Below, in pieces: positions 8,457 to 15,768 of a stretch of DNA of 64,000 bases. The DNA is from CAVXFB01 sp963760935 (lineage in GTDB: Bacteria; Planctomycetota; Planctomycetia; Pirellulales; Thermoguttaceae). The notes under the pieces are model-generated. The model saw only the letters and a list, made by a program, of their open reading frames with translations, made no database searches and was not told where the DNA came from. The translations under genes were made by a program, and so were the position numbers. The stretch covers positions 372,001 to 436,000 of the forward strand of contig CAVXFB010000006.1 of assembly GCA_963760935.1 (NCBI GenBank). The letters are read 5' to 3'. Position 1 is the first letter of the stretch. Every line of letters starts with the position of its first letter.

Positions 8457-9101
8457 CTAGGCCGCACGCAGCGGCATGCCGAAGCCTCGCAACAGTTCGC
8501 GGGCGTCGTCGTCGGTGACGGCGCTCGTAACCAACGTGATATTCATACCCTGGGGATTGACGAACTTGTCGGGGTTCAATTCGGGGAAGACCAACTGTTC
8601 GGTCAGGCCCAGGTTGTAGTTGCCGCGATGGTCGAAGCTGTTTGGGTCGAGCCCGCGGAAGTCGCGAACTCGCGGCAAGGCGATCGAGATCAGCCGGTCG
8701 AGGAACTCGTACATCCGGTTGCCGCGGAGCGTCACCTTGCAACCGATGGGCAAGTTCTCGCGAAGCTTGAAGTTGGCGATCGACTTGCGACTAAGCGTGA
8801 CCAGGGGCTTTTGACCGGTGATCTGTGTCATGGCCTGGACCGCATCTTCGAGATATTTCTTCTCGCTGATGGCCTTGCCCACGCCCATATTCACGACGAT
8901 CTTCTGCAGCCGCGGCAGCGACATTGGGCTGGTGCGACCGAGCTTTTCGGCCAGCGCCGGCAGGATTTCCTTTTCGTACTTCTCGCGCAGACGTGGCGTT
9001 GGCACCACCTCCGGGGCCTGTTCGGCCGCCGCTGGCTTCTGCTTCTTCTCGGGCTTCTCTGGCTTTTCGCCTTCGGTTTTTTTGGCTTTGGCTGCGCTCA
9101 T
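8457..9101 (-). CDS. rplE: 50S ribosomal protein L5 with charged N-terminal extension
   Basis: 5S rRNA-binding protein bridging to S13. The 214 residues exceed the usual length of about 180 because of a roughly 35-residue Lys/Glu/Pro/Ala-rich leader (SAAKAKKTEGEKPEKPEKKQ). The L5 core then starts at RLREKYEKEILPAL, with LPRLQKIVVNMGVG and RDFRGLDPNSFDHRGNYNLG. Whether the leader is translated depends on the start; no better internal start with a clear ribosome-binding site was seen. Confidence 0.95.
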   Translation of the reverse strand: MSAAKAKKTEGEKPEKPEKKQKPAAAEQAPEVVPTPRLREKYEKEILPALAEKLGRTSPMSLPRLQKIVVNMGVGKAISEKKYLEDAVQAMTQITGQKPLVTLSRKSIANFKLRENLPIGCKVTLRGNRMYEFLDRLISIALPRVRDFRGLDPNSFDHRGNYNLGLTEQLVFPELNPDKFVNPQGMNITLVTSAVTDDDARELLRGFGMPLRAA

Positions 9102-9113
9102 ATTCGATTCGCG

Positions 9114-9464
9114 TTATTTGCTCTTGGCATAGCGGGCCTTCGGCGGGGCCACTTGGCCATTGCCGGCGCCGCACTTCTTGCAGTAACGTTCCTTTGCACC
9201 GTCGTCGAGGAAGCGAACGCCCACCCGGGTACCGGCGCCGCACCGCTCGCAGACCAGTTGCACGTTGCCGAAGGGAATCGGCATTTCTTTCGACAGGCGA
9301 CCGCCTTGCGGATTCTTTTGGCTCCGCTTGACGTGCTTGTAGACGCGGTTGACGCCCTCGACCACGAGCTTGCCTGCCTTGCGGTTGACGCGGAGCACCT
9401 TACCCGTGGCGCCGCGGTCCTCGCCGCTAATTACCTTTACCGTGTCGTTCGCTTTAATCCACAT
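9114..9464 (-). CDS. rplX: 50S ribosomal protein L24 (zinc-ribbon type)
   Basis: Assembly initiator of the 50S subunit. 116 residues: KOW motif (NDTVKVISGEDRGATGKVL) at residues 6-25, then a C-terminal ribbon with CERC and CKKC pairs. The terminal KARYAKSK tail is basic. Located between rplN and rplE. Confidence 0.95.
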   Translation of the reverse strand: MWIKANDTVKVISGEDRGATGKVLRVNRKAGKLVVEGVNRVYKHVKRSQKNPQGGRLSKEMPIPFGNVQLVCERCGAGTRVGVRFLDDGAKERYCKKCGAGNGQVAPPKARYAKSK

Positions 9465-9532
9465 CGCACCACCTCGCTGGCGAGGTCTTTCGTTGTATGG
9501 CTTCTGTTATGCCGCGGCACAACCTACTTGGA

Positions 9533-9901
9533 TTACACCACTTCGCTGGCAAGACTGACGATCTTCATAAAATTTCGGTCACGCAGTTCCCGGGCGACGG
9601 CGCCGAAGATGCGCGTTCCGCGGGGGTTCTTATCGTTGTCGATGATCACGGCGGCATTGCTGTCGAAGCGGACGTAACTACCGTCGTTGCGGCGGGTGGG
9701 CTGCTTGGTGCGGACGATCACCGCCCGGACCACAGCTCCCTTTTTGAAATCGCTGCCGGCGATCACGCTCTTGACGCTGCAGACGATGATATCGCCGATG
9801 CGCGCAAAGCGCTTGCGGGACCCGCCCAGCACCTTGAAGCACATCAGTTCCTTGGCCCCGGTGTTGTCGGCGACGACGAGCCGGGTTTGCATCTGGATCA
9901 T
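9533..9901 (-). CDS. rplN: 50S ribosomal protein L14
   Basis: Interface protein forming bridge B8 with 16S rRNA. 122 residues, exact family length, starting MIQMQTRLVVADNTGAKELM, with VVRAVIVRTKQPTRRNDGS and GTRIFGAVARELRD. Its ATG overlaps the rpsQ stop (ATGA). Confidence 0.97.
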   Translation of the reverse strand: MIQMQTRLVVADNTGAKELMCFKVLGGSRKRFARIGDIIVCSVKSVIAGSDFKKGAVVRAVIVRTKQPTRRNDGSYVRFDSNAAVIIDNDKNPRGTRIFGAVARELRDRNFMKIVSLASEVV

Positions 9902-10206
9902 GACTGGGCATCCTCCTTAGCTTGCTGGCGTCGGGCGGCCCGCATGGCGACCATGTCGAGCATGCGGCCCTTCTCGACGACCCGCACCAATGCCCAACGC
10001 TTCGTCCGCGACAGGGGCCGGGACTCGATAATTTCGACCAAGTCGCCGGTATGCGATTCGTTGTTTTCGTCGTGCACGTAGCAGATCGTCTTGCGGCGGA
10101 CGAACTTTCCATAGCGCGGATGCCGCACCAATCGCGGAATCTCTACGCGGCGAGTCTTCGCCGTCTTGTCGCTGGTGACGATTCCTGTTTCTACTCGCCT
10201 AGGCAT
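9898..10206 (-). CDS. rpsQ: 30S ribosomal protein S17
   Basis: Primary 16S rRNA binder. About 102 residues from the ATG at 10206 (MPRRVETGIVTSDKTAKTRR). This start matches the family N-terminus and overlaps the rpmC end by 8 bases, whereas the frame is open to 10260. Signature residues are HPRYGKFVRRKTICYVHDEN and SRPLSRTKRWALVRVVEK. A charged 20-residue C-terminal tail is longer than usual. Confidence 0.94.
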   Translation of the reverse strand: MPRRVETGIVTSDKTAKTRRVEIPRLVRHPRYGKFVRRKTICYVHDENNESHTGDLVEIIESRPLSRTKRWALVRVVEKGRMLDMVAMRAARRQQAKEDAQS

Positions 10207-10447
10207 GGGCTGGTTCCTGCTTCTCGACCGCGGCGGCAGCGGCTTTTTCCGCGGCGGCACGCTTACGTTGATTCTGAATCGTCTTGATCCGGGCGATGGT
10301 CCGCCGCTGCTTGCGGAGTTCGCTGGGAGCGTCGAGCCGTTCCGTCTGGGCCTGGAGACGCAGATGGAACAGATTGCGGTTAGTGTCGCTGATCGTCAAC
10401 GCCAACTGCTCGTCGCTCATTTCTCGTAATTCGGAGGCCTTGGTCAT
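10199..10447 (-). CDS. rpmC: 50S ribosomal protein L29 with Ala/Lys-rich tail
   Basis: Located at the peptide exit tunnel, a docking site for trigger factor and SRP. 82 residues; the core (ELREMSDEQLALTISDTNRN, RTIARIKTIQNQRK) is followed by a non-standard tail AAAEKAAAAAVEKQEPAHA that extends past the usual 60-70 residues. The 3' end overlaps rpsQ by 8 bases. Confidence 0.95.
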   Translation of the reverse strand: MTKASELREMSDEQLALTISDTNRNLFHLRLQAQTERLDAPSELRKQRRTIARIKTIQNQRKRAAAEKAAAAAVEKQEPAHA

Positions 10448-10469
10448 CGTAGCGTCTCTGTCGTTGGGT

Positions 10470-10496
10470 CACCGTGCCGGCGGCCGCTAAACGTTG
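10470..10496. repeat. REP palindrome (TTTAGCGG family) inside the ribosomal operon
   Basis: Minus-strand reading: GTTTAGCGGCCGCCGGCACG, then GTG. It matches the two copies that bracket the RAYT transposase at 18982-19007 and 19596-19621, and the pair at 42410-42473. It sits in the rpmC-rplP gap. Imperfect dyad symmetry around the GCCGGC core would fold in RNA. Confidence 0.75.
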
Positions 10497-10535
10497 CGTT
10501 CTTATAGGGATCGTTGGTCTCTACGGGTAGCTGTT

Positions 10536-10943
10536 TTACACCGGGCGGCGGCGGAGGAATCGCACCCGCACCGGCATCTTGTGGGCCAAGCGGGTGAAAC
10601 ACATCCGCGCGCCCTCTTCCGATACTCCGCTGATCTCGTACAGCACTGTGCCCGGCTTGATCACGGCCGCCCAGTATTCCGGCTCACCCTTTCCCTTGCC
10701 CATGCGGGTTTCCAAGGGGATGGAGGTGATTGGTTTATGCGGGAAGACGCGTACGTAGAGGCGTCCCTCGGTTCGCAGGTATTGCTGCGCGGCGACGCGG
10801 CCGGCCTCGAGCGTGGCGGCGCTGATCCAACCGCCCTGCATGGCCTGTAAGCCGAAGTCACCGTGCACTACCCGGTTACCGCGGGAGGCGTCACCTCTTA
10901 TACGTCCTCTTTGGCTTTTTCGGTGTTTGACCCGTTTTGGCAT
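10536..10943 (-). CDS. rplP: 50S ribosomal protein L16
   Basis: Organises the A-site of the 50S subunit. 135 residues from the ATG at 10943 (MPKRVKHRKSQRGRIRG, the conserved N-terminus). Signature: GDFGLQAMQGGWISAATLEA and GKGKGEPEYWAAVIKPG. Its first 53 bases lie inside the end of rpsC in another frame, which is unusual for two highly conserved proteins. Confidence 0.95.
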   Translation of the reverse strand: MPKRVKHRKSQRGRIRGDASRGNRVVHGDFGLQAMQGGWISAATLEAGRVAAQQYLRTEGRLYVRVFPHKPITSIPLETRMGKGKGEPEYWAAVIKPGTVLYEISGVSEEGARMCFTRLAHKMPVRVRFLRRRPV

Positions 10944-11607
10944 CAGTGCCATCGGTCTCGTCCTCGCTATAGATGCCCTGGTTGATCCACACTTGTACGC
11001 CGATATGTCCCTGAGCGATCAGTGCTTCGGAGAATCCGTAATCGATCTTCGCTCGCAAGGTGCTCAGAGGGATGGAACCGGCGATCTGCTTTTCGCGGCG
11101 CAACATTTCGGCCCCGCCGAGCCGGCCGGAAAGTTGAATTTTGATTCCCTTCGCCCCGGCCTCCATGGTCTGTTCCATCGCCCGCTTCATCGTCCGCCGG
11201 AAGCCGGATCTCTTTTCCAACTGCTCGACGATGTCTTCGGCGACCAGTTGGGCGACGATTTCCGGCCGGTTGATCTCTTCGATCTTGATGTTGATCCGCC
11301 GTCCGGTCTTCTCCTGCAACTCTTTCTGCAACTCCTCGACTCGTTCGCCCTTGCGGCCGATCAAAATGCCCGGCCGGGCCGAAAACAGCACTACCTTCAC
11401 TTCGTCGCGGGTTCGCTCAATCTCAATCTTCGAGATGGACGGATACAGCCGCTTGCCAAATTTGTCTTTGCGGTCCTTGACGTAGTGGCGAATCTTGTGG
11501 TCCTCGACGAGCAGGTCGGCAAATTCCTGCTTCGAGGCGTACCAGCGACTCTTCCAACCGATCATGATGCCGGTGCGGAAACCGACAGGATTGACTTTTT
11601 GACCCAT
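10891..11607 (-). CDS. rpsC: 30S ribosomal protein S3
   Basis: Forms the mRNA entry site. 238 residues, starting MGQKVNPVGFRTGIMIGWKS. The KH domain is visible with VVLFSARPGILIGRKGERVE, and the C-terminal domain with IKIQLSGRLGGAEMLRREKQ. The last 30 residues (from DETDGTDAKTGQTPKKPKRTYKR) are a basic tail, part of which overlaps the coding start of rplP. Confidence 0.96.
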   Translation of the reverse strand: MGQKVNPVGFRTGIMIGWKSRWYASKQEFADLLVEDHKIRHYVKDRKDKFGKRLYPSISKIEIERTRDEVKVVLFSARPGILIGRKGERVEELQKELQEKTGRRINIKIEEINRPEIVAQLVAEDIVEQLEKRSGFRRTMKRAMEQTMEAGAKGIKIQLSGRLGGAEMLRREKQIAGSIPLSTLRAKIDYGFSEALIAQGHIGVQVWINQGIYSEDETDGTDAKTGQTPKKPKRTYKR

Positions 11608-11610
11608 AAC

Positions 11611-11937
11611 TTAGTCCAATGCGACGTGAATGTGCGAAAATCGTTTTTTGAGGATCGAGGCCATGCCGCGGGCGTGGGGATGCATCCGCTTGAACATCGG
11701 CCCGCCGTCGACGCGGCAATCCGTGACCATCAGGTGATGGAGGTTCTGCGCCCGGCGGTCCTCGGCGTTGGCCATGGCGCTGCGAAGGACCTTTTCGATC
11801 ATCCGCGCACCGCGGTGCGGCTGATACTTGAGGATGTCCAACGCATCGTCGGCCAGTTTGCCGCGGATCAAGTCGGCCAACGGGCGCACCTTGCGGGCGC
11901 TGATCCGCGCGAATCGGTAGGTCGCCTGGTACGCCAT
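11611..11937 (-). CDS. rplV: 50S ribosomal protein L22
   Basis: Lines the exit tunnel with its beta-hairpin. 108 residues, starting MAYQATYRFARISARKVRPL. The loop and C-terminal signature CRVDGGPMFKRMHPHARGMA matches the family. Only 3 bases separate it from rpsC. Confidence 0.97.
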   Translation of the reverse strand: MAYQATYRFARISARKVRPLADLIRGKLADDALDILKYQPHRGARMIEKVLRSAMANAEDRRAQNLHHLMVTDCRVDGGPMFKRMHPHARGMASILKKRFSHIHVALD

Positions 11938-11948
11938 TGCTATGTTCC

Positions 11949-12218
11949 CTATCGCTTGCCTTTCCCGCCGTGACCGCGGAAGGTCCGCGTCGGAGCGAAC
12001 TCGCCCAAGCGGTGCCCCACCATCTCTTCCGTCACGAACACCTTCAAATGAAGTTTCCCATTATGGACCATGAACGTATGGCCGACGAACTCCGGCACGA
12101 TCGTGCAGGCCCGCGCCCACGTCTTGATTGGCTCCTTCGTTCCCATGTCGTTCTGTTTCTCGACTTTCAGATACAACTTGGGGTTGACGAACGGGCCTTT
12201 CTTCAGTGATCTTCCCAT
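11949..12218 (-). CDS. rpsS: 30S ribosomal protein S19
   Basis: 30S head protein in a complex with S13. 89 residues, starting MGRSLKKGPFVNPKLYLKVE. The signature HNGKLHLKVFVTEEMVGHRL is complete, then EFAPTRTFRGHGGK. Located between rplB and rplV. Confidence 0.97.
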   Translation of the reverse strand: MGRSLKKGPFVNPKLYLKVEKQNDMGTKEPIKTWARACTIVPEFVGHTFMVHNGKLHLKVFVTEEMVGHRLGEFAPTRTFRGHGGKGKR

Positions 12219-12307
12219 AGCGTTCGGCTTTCAGCTTTCAGCGGTCAGCTTTCAACTATCAGCTTCCATCAGCCGACCGCTAACGGCCGATGGTTTGCAT
12301 GTTCTAC

Positions 12308-13165
12308 TTACTTGATCTTCAACAGTCCGTATCTCCGCGACCTTCGTCGCCGAACGATCGACTTGTTCGAGGGCTTCCGACGCTTGCGGGTCGAGCCGCC
12401 CTTGGCCAACTTGCCCGTGGGACTAACCGGGTGGCGCCCACCCTTGGTGCGACCCTCGCCACCGCCGTGCGGATGGTCGATGGGGTTCATCGCCGTGCCG
12501 CGGACGTGTGGACGGCGGCCTAGCCAACGCTTGCGCCCGGCCTTGCCCAGCACGATGCCCATGTGATCGGAATTGCCGATCGTGCCGATCGTGGCACGGC
12601 ACGTGGCCGGCACGCGGCGGATTTCACCGCTCGGCAGGTTGATCTGAGCCCAATCGGCATCGCGGGCGGCTAGGCTGGCGCGAACGCCCGCCGACCGGCA
12701 CAGCACGCCGCCACGACCGGGCAGCATCTCGATATTGTGAACGTCCGTCCCGAGCGGAATGGCCGACAGCGGCAAGCAGTTGCCCACCGAGGCCGGAGCA
12801 TCGTTGCCGCTGAGGACTTGGTCGCCGGCTTTCAGGCCTTCGGGGGCGAGAATGTACCGCTTCTCGCCATCGACGTAGTGCAACAGCGCGATTCGCGCGG
12901 TGCGGTTCGGATCGTATTGAATCGAATCGACGACGGCCGGAACGCCGTCCTTGTTGCGGCGGAAATCGATCTGCCGCAATTGTCGCTTGTGCCCGCCACC
13001 GCGATGACGTGCCGTGATTTTTCCCTGATTGTTCCGTCCGCCCGTGCGCTTCTTGGGAGCCAACAGGGCCTTGACGGGCTTGGCGCCGGGCGTCAACTCG
13101 GCAAAGTCGCTTACGGTCGCTCCGCGGCGGCCCGGCGTGGTCGGATTGTATCTGCGAATTCCCAT
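12308..13165 (-). CDS. rplB: 50S ribosomal protein L2
   Basis: Primary 23S rRNA-binding protein needed for peptidyl transfer. 285 residues, starting MGIRRYNPTTPGRRGATVSD. Key motifs: KRTGGRNNQGKITARHRGGG and the C-terminal RGTAMNPIDHPHGGGEGRTK containing the functionally important His. It is flanked by a 146-bp gap with a partly palindromic sequence on the rplW side (13166-13311). Confidence 0.97.
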   Translation of the reverse strand: MGIRRYNPTTPGRRGATVSDFAELTPGAKPVKALLAPKKRTGGRNNQGKITARHRGGGHKRQLRQIDFRRNKDGVPAVVDSIQYDPNRTARIALLHYVDGEKRYILAPEGLKAGDQVLSGNDAPASVGNCLPLSAIPLGTDVHNIEMLPGRGGVLCRSAGVRASLAARDADWAQINLPSGEIRRVPATCRATIGTIGNSDHMGIVLGKAGRKRWLGRRPHVRGTAMNPIDHPHGGGEGRTKGGRHPVSPTGKLAKGGSTRKRRKPSNKSIVRRRRSRRYGLLKIK

Positions 13166-13311
13166 GGGAAGTGGCTACTGGTCAGTGGCTGGTGGTTAGT
13201 GCTCGAAGGTTTGCTTGTTCTCGGTCCTGCGATCTTTGGGTCGGCAATTGGCGTTTCGTGCAGCGGTTTCAACGCTCTCACTGGTCACTAATTACTGACC
13301 GCTAACCACTC

Positions 13312-13623
13312 CTAGAAGAAGTTAATGCGATGTTCGGGGTTCAAGGTCACGATGGCCTTTTTCCAAGCGTTTGTCGCCCCGCCGCGGAAACGGCTGCGAC
13401 GCGGTTTGCCCTTGCGGTTTTGGATGTTTACGCCGACCACTTTCACGTCGAACAAGTGCTCGACGGCCCGTCGCACGTCGTCTTTGCCGGCCATGCGGCT
13501 CACTTCAAAGGCGTAGGCGTTGTTGCGACTCGCCTTGTGCATCCCCTTCTCGGTCACCAACGGCCGAAGGATGATCTGGTGCGGCTCCAACTCCAAAGCG
13601 GTCTTTGTGGTGTCTCGGGCCAT
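13312..13623 (-). CDS. rplW: 50S ribosomal protein L23
   Basis: Docking site for trigger factor and SRP at the tunnel exit. 103 residues: LEPHQIILRPLVTEKGMHKA at the N-terminus, VEHLFDVKVVGVNIQNRKGK in the middle and a C-terminus ending LNPEHRINFF. Located between rplD and rplB. Confidence 0.95.
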   Translation of the reverse strand: MARDTTKTALELEPHQIILRPLVTEKGMHKASRNNAYAFEVSRMAGKDDVRRAVEHLFDVKVVGVNIQNRKGKPRRSRFRGGATNAWKKAIVTLNPEHRINFF

Positions 13624-13634
13624 GGCTATCTCTC

Positions 13635-13688
13635 CGTAGGGTGCGTGAAACGCACCAATATTCCACGGTGCGTTTCACGCACCCTACG
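13635..13688. repeat. Perfect 22-bp inverted repeat (GTAGGGTGCGT family) in rplW-rplD gap
   Basis: Arms 13635-13656 and 13667-13688 are exact reverse complements around a 10-nt AT-rich loop; each arm contains GTAGGGTGCGTGAAACGCAC. It fills nearly all of the 71-bp gap. Related GGGTGCGT/ACGCACCC sequences occur at 14334-14366 on the other side of rplD and at 46409-46430 and 46585-46606 near rmlA, so it is a dispersed element. Confidence 0.85.
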
Positions 13689-13694
13689 ATTATC

Positions 13695-14327
13695 TTATTT
13701 CTTGGCGATCTTTTCGCGAAAGGCGTCCAGGGCGGATGTAGTCATCAACAACCGCTTGGGAGTCAATACATTCAACGCGTTCAGTTCCGCAACCGGCACG
13801 ACGCGCACGCCGGCCAAATTGCGGATGCTCTTGTAAACATTCAAGTCGTAGCCTGGCACGGCCACCAGCAGGCTGGTGTCGGTCAGCTTCAATGCCTTGA
13901 GCACTGCGGCCATATCACGGGTCTTCGGTTGCTCGAACGCGAGCGAGTCGATCAACGTGATTTCGTCGTCGGCGATGCGCGAGGCAACCGCCATCCGTGT
14001 GGCGATCCGCAGGGCCTTCTTGGGCAGCCGATACGACCAGTCGCGCGGTTGCCGGGCGTGGATGTGTCCGCCGCCGCGGCGAATACCGCTGCTGCGCGAG
14101 CCGGCGCGGGCATTGCCCGTGCCCTTCTGGCGATACATCTTCTTGCTTGTGCTGGAGACCTCTGCGCGGGTCTTCGTCTTCACGGAGCCTTGGCGGAGAT
14201 TGGTCTGGTACATGACCACGGCGTCGTGCAGCAACTGCTTGCTGATCCGCGGGGCCAGTTGGGCCGGATCGATCTCGTAGGAGCCGACCTCGGTGCCGCT
14301 TCGATCGTAAATGGGTAACGTGGCCAT
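13695..14327 (-). CDS. rplD: 50S ribosomal protein L4
   Basis: Tunnel-constriction protein, in some bacteria also the repressor of the S10 operon. 210 residues from the ATG at 14327 (MATLPIYDRSGTEVGSYEID), preferred over an upstream ATG at 14354. The long extended loop KMYRQKGTGNARAGSRSSGI is diagnostic. Flanked on both sides by GTAGGGTGCGT-type palindromes. Confidence 0.95.
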   Translation of the reverse strand: MATLPIYDRSGTEVGSYEIDPAQLAPRISKQLLHDAVVMYQTNLRQGSVKTKTRAEVSSTSKKMYRQKGTGNARAGSRSSGIRRGGGHIHARQPRDWSYRLPKKALRIATRMAVASRIADDEITLIDSLAFEQPKTRDMAAVLKALKLTDTSLLVAVPGYDLNVYKSIRNLAGVRVVPVAELNALNVLTPKRLLMTTSALDAFREKIAKK

Positions 14328-14333
14328 CTTATG

Positions 14334-14366
14334 CATCCGTAGAGTGCGCATCACGCACCCTGCATC
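14334..14366. repeat. Degenerate copy of GTAGGGTGCGT palindrome in rplC-rplD gap
   Basis: GTAGAGTGCG and CACGCACCCTGC, in imperfect inverted orientation, fill most of the 40-nt gap between rplC and rplD. It resembles the perfect copy at 13635-13688 but with several substitutions, suggesting an older insertion of the same element. Confidence 0.5.
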
Positions 14367-14367
14367 C

Positions 14368-15054
14368 TTATAATTTGTTCGTCTGCTGAATGATCAAATA
14401 GCCGCCGTTGGGGCCGGGCACGGCGCCGCGAACCAGCAACAGGTCGTTTTCCACGTCGACCTGCACCACCTTGATGTTCCGAGCGGTGCGACGTGCGGCG
14501 CCGTAGTGGCCGGCCATCTTCCGGCCCTTAAAGACGTGGTGCGGATCGGTGTTGCAGCCGATAGAGCCCGGGTGGCGGTGAACTTTCTTGACGCCGTGCG
14601 AGGCTCGCTGGCCTTTGAAGCCGTGCCGCTTCATGACGCCGGCGGTGCCGCGGCCTTTGGTGGTGCCGACGATATCGACGGCTGCGACTTCTGAGAAGAT
14701 GTCGACCTTCAATTCCTGGCCGACCTGGGCGCCGTCGACACTACCGCGGAACTCGCGAATGAATCGTTGCGGTTCACAGTCGGGCTTCGGCAGGGCCTCG
14801 ACTCCGGCGGCGGCGCGGCGACGCTGCCGCTTGCTATCGAGTTTGGCGACGTGGCCGCGAGCAGCGCGGCTGGCAAGGCGACGAGGCTTATTGAGATAGC
14901 CTACCTGAACGGCTTCGTAGCCGTCTTTCTGCTGCGTCCGCACTTGCAGGACGTGGCAGGGACCAGCCGCGATTACCGTGACCGGAATGATCTCGCCGGT
15001 CGGGTCAAAAATTTGTGTCATCCCGACCTTGCGGCCGAGTAGTCCAACTACCAT
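14368..15054 (-). CDS. rplC: 50S ribosomal protein L3
   Basis: Binds near the peptidyl-transferase centre and initiates 50S assembly. 228 residues, starting MVVGLLGRKVGMTQIFDPTG. The conserved internal loop VKKVHRHPGSIGCNTDPHHV and KGRKMAGHYG follows. Located directly after rpsJ. Confidence 0.97.
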   Translation of the reverse strand: MVVGLLGRKVGMTQIFDPTGEIIPVTVIAAGPCHVLQVRTQQKDGYEAVQVGYLNKPRRLASRAARGHVAKLDSKRQRRRAAAGVEALPKPDCEPQRFIREFRGSVDGAQVGQELKVDIFSEVAAVDIVGTTKGRGTAGVMKRHGFKGQRASHGVKKVHRHPGSIGCNTDPHHVFKGRKMAGHYGAARRTARNIKVVQVDVENDLLLVRGAVPGPNGGYLIIQQTNKL

Positions 15055-15157
15055 CGCTCTTTGCCTTTATGCTACGTCGCCGGCGGGAACATTCGGCTCA
15101 TGGCCGGCATTACCCGCCCAGCTTCCGTTCCATAATTTTCTGATTCCCGAATCTCAC

Positions 15158-15487
15158 CTAGTGCCTGCTGGTGGCCTTGATCTTGATGTCCACGCCCGCC
15201 GGCAGGCTCAATTTGTTGAGCGCTTCGATCGTCTTGGCCGTTGCCTGCATGATGTCGATCAGCCGCTTGTGCGTGCGGATCTCGAACTGCTGGCGAGCCT
15301 TCTTGTCCACGTGAGGACTGGACTGGACAGTGTATCGCTCGATGCGCGTCGGCAGAGGAATGGGGCCATGAACGACCGAACCGGTCCGCTTCGCCGTATC
15401 TACAATGTCCGAGGCGCTTTGATCCAAAATCGCGTGATCGTACGCTTCCATCCGGATGCGAATAATCTCTGTCGTATGACCAGCCAC
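15158..15487 (-). CDS. rpsJ: 30S ribosomal protein S10 (GTG start)
   Basis: 30S head protein, first gene of the supercluster. 109 residues from GTG at 15487 (AGHTTEIIRIRMEAYDH follows). This start is supported by a GGAG 7 nt upstream and by alignment with S10 N-termini; the frame is open further to 15568 but that part is unlike S10. Signatures: DHAILDQSASDIVDTAKRTG and PTRIERYTVQSSPHVDKKAR. No tuf or fusA lies immediately upstream. Confidence 0.95.
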   Translation of the reverse strand: MAGHTTEIIRIRMEAYDHAILDQSASDIVDTAKRTGSVVHGPIPLPTRIERYTVQSSPHVDKKARQQFEIRTHKRLIDIMQATAKTIEALNKLSLPAGVDIKIKATSRH

Positions 15488-15558
15488 GGAAGTTCTCCGA
15501 GTATGTTCGCCTGCCGACTTGCCAAGCAACACTCCGCCGGTAAGGCGGGAAACCACAA

Positions 15559-15587
15559 ATCCTATCACCGCTAATTTCTGGCGTCAA
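15559..15587 (-). promoter_or_regulatory. Predicted sigma-70 promoter of the S10-spc-alpha supercluster
   Basis: Minus-strand TTGACG, 17-nt spacer, TAGGAT. Both hexamers are close to consensus with ideal spacing. The predicted start lies near 15552, giving a leader of about 65 nt to the rpsJ GTG. It is the only good match in the 281-bp gap upstream of rpsJ. Confidence 0.6.
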
Positions 15588-15768
15588 TGGGTGACCGAGA
15601 AAAATCGGCTGTGTTTTTCACCCAACGCTAACGTCGTTAATTGGTCCGGAATACTCATCGCGAACTAGCCAGCTTACGCCGCCAAGCCATCATGCAGGGG
15701 GGGCAACCGACAGAGGCCGGGTGCCTGGTCTGAAGATCTTCGCCCTCAGAACCGGAGGGCTGCATCGG

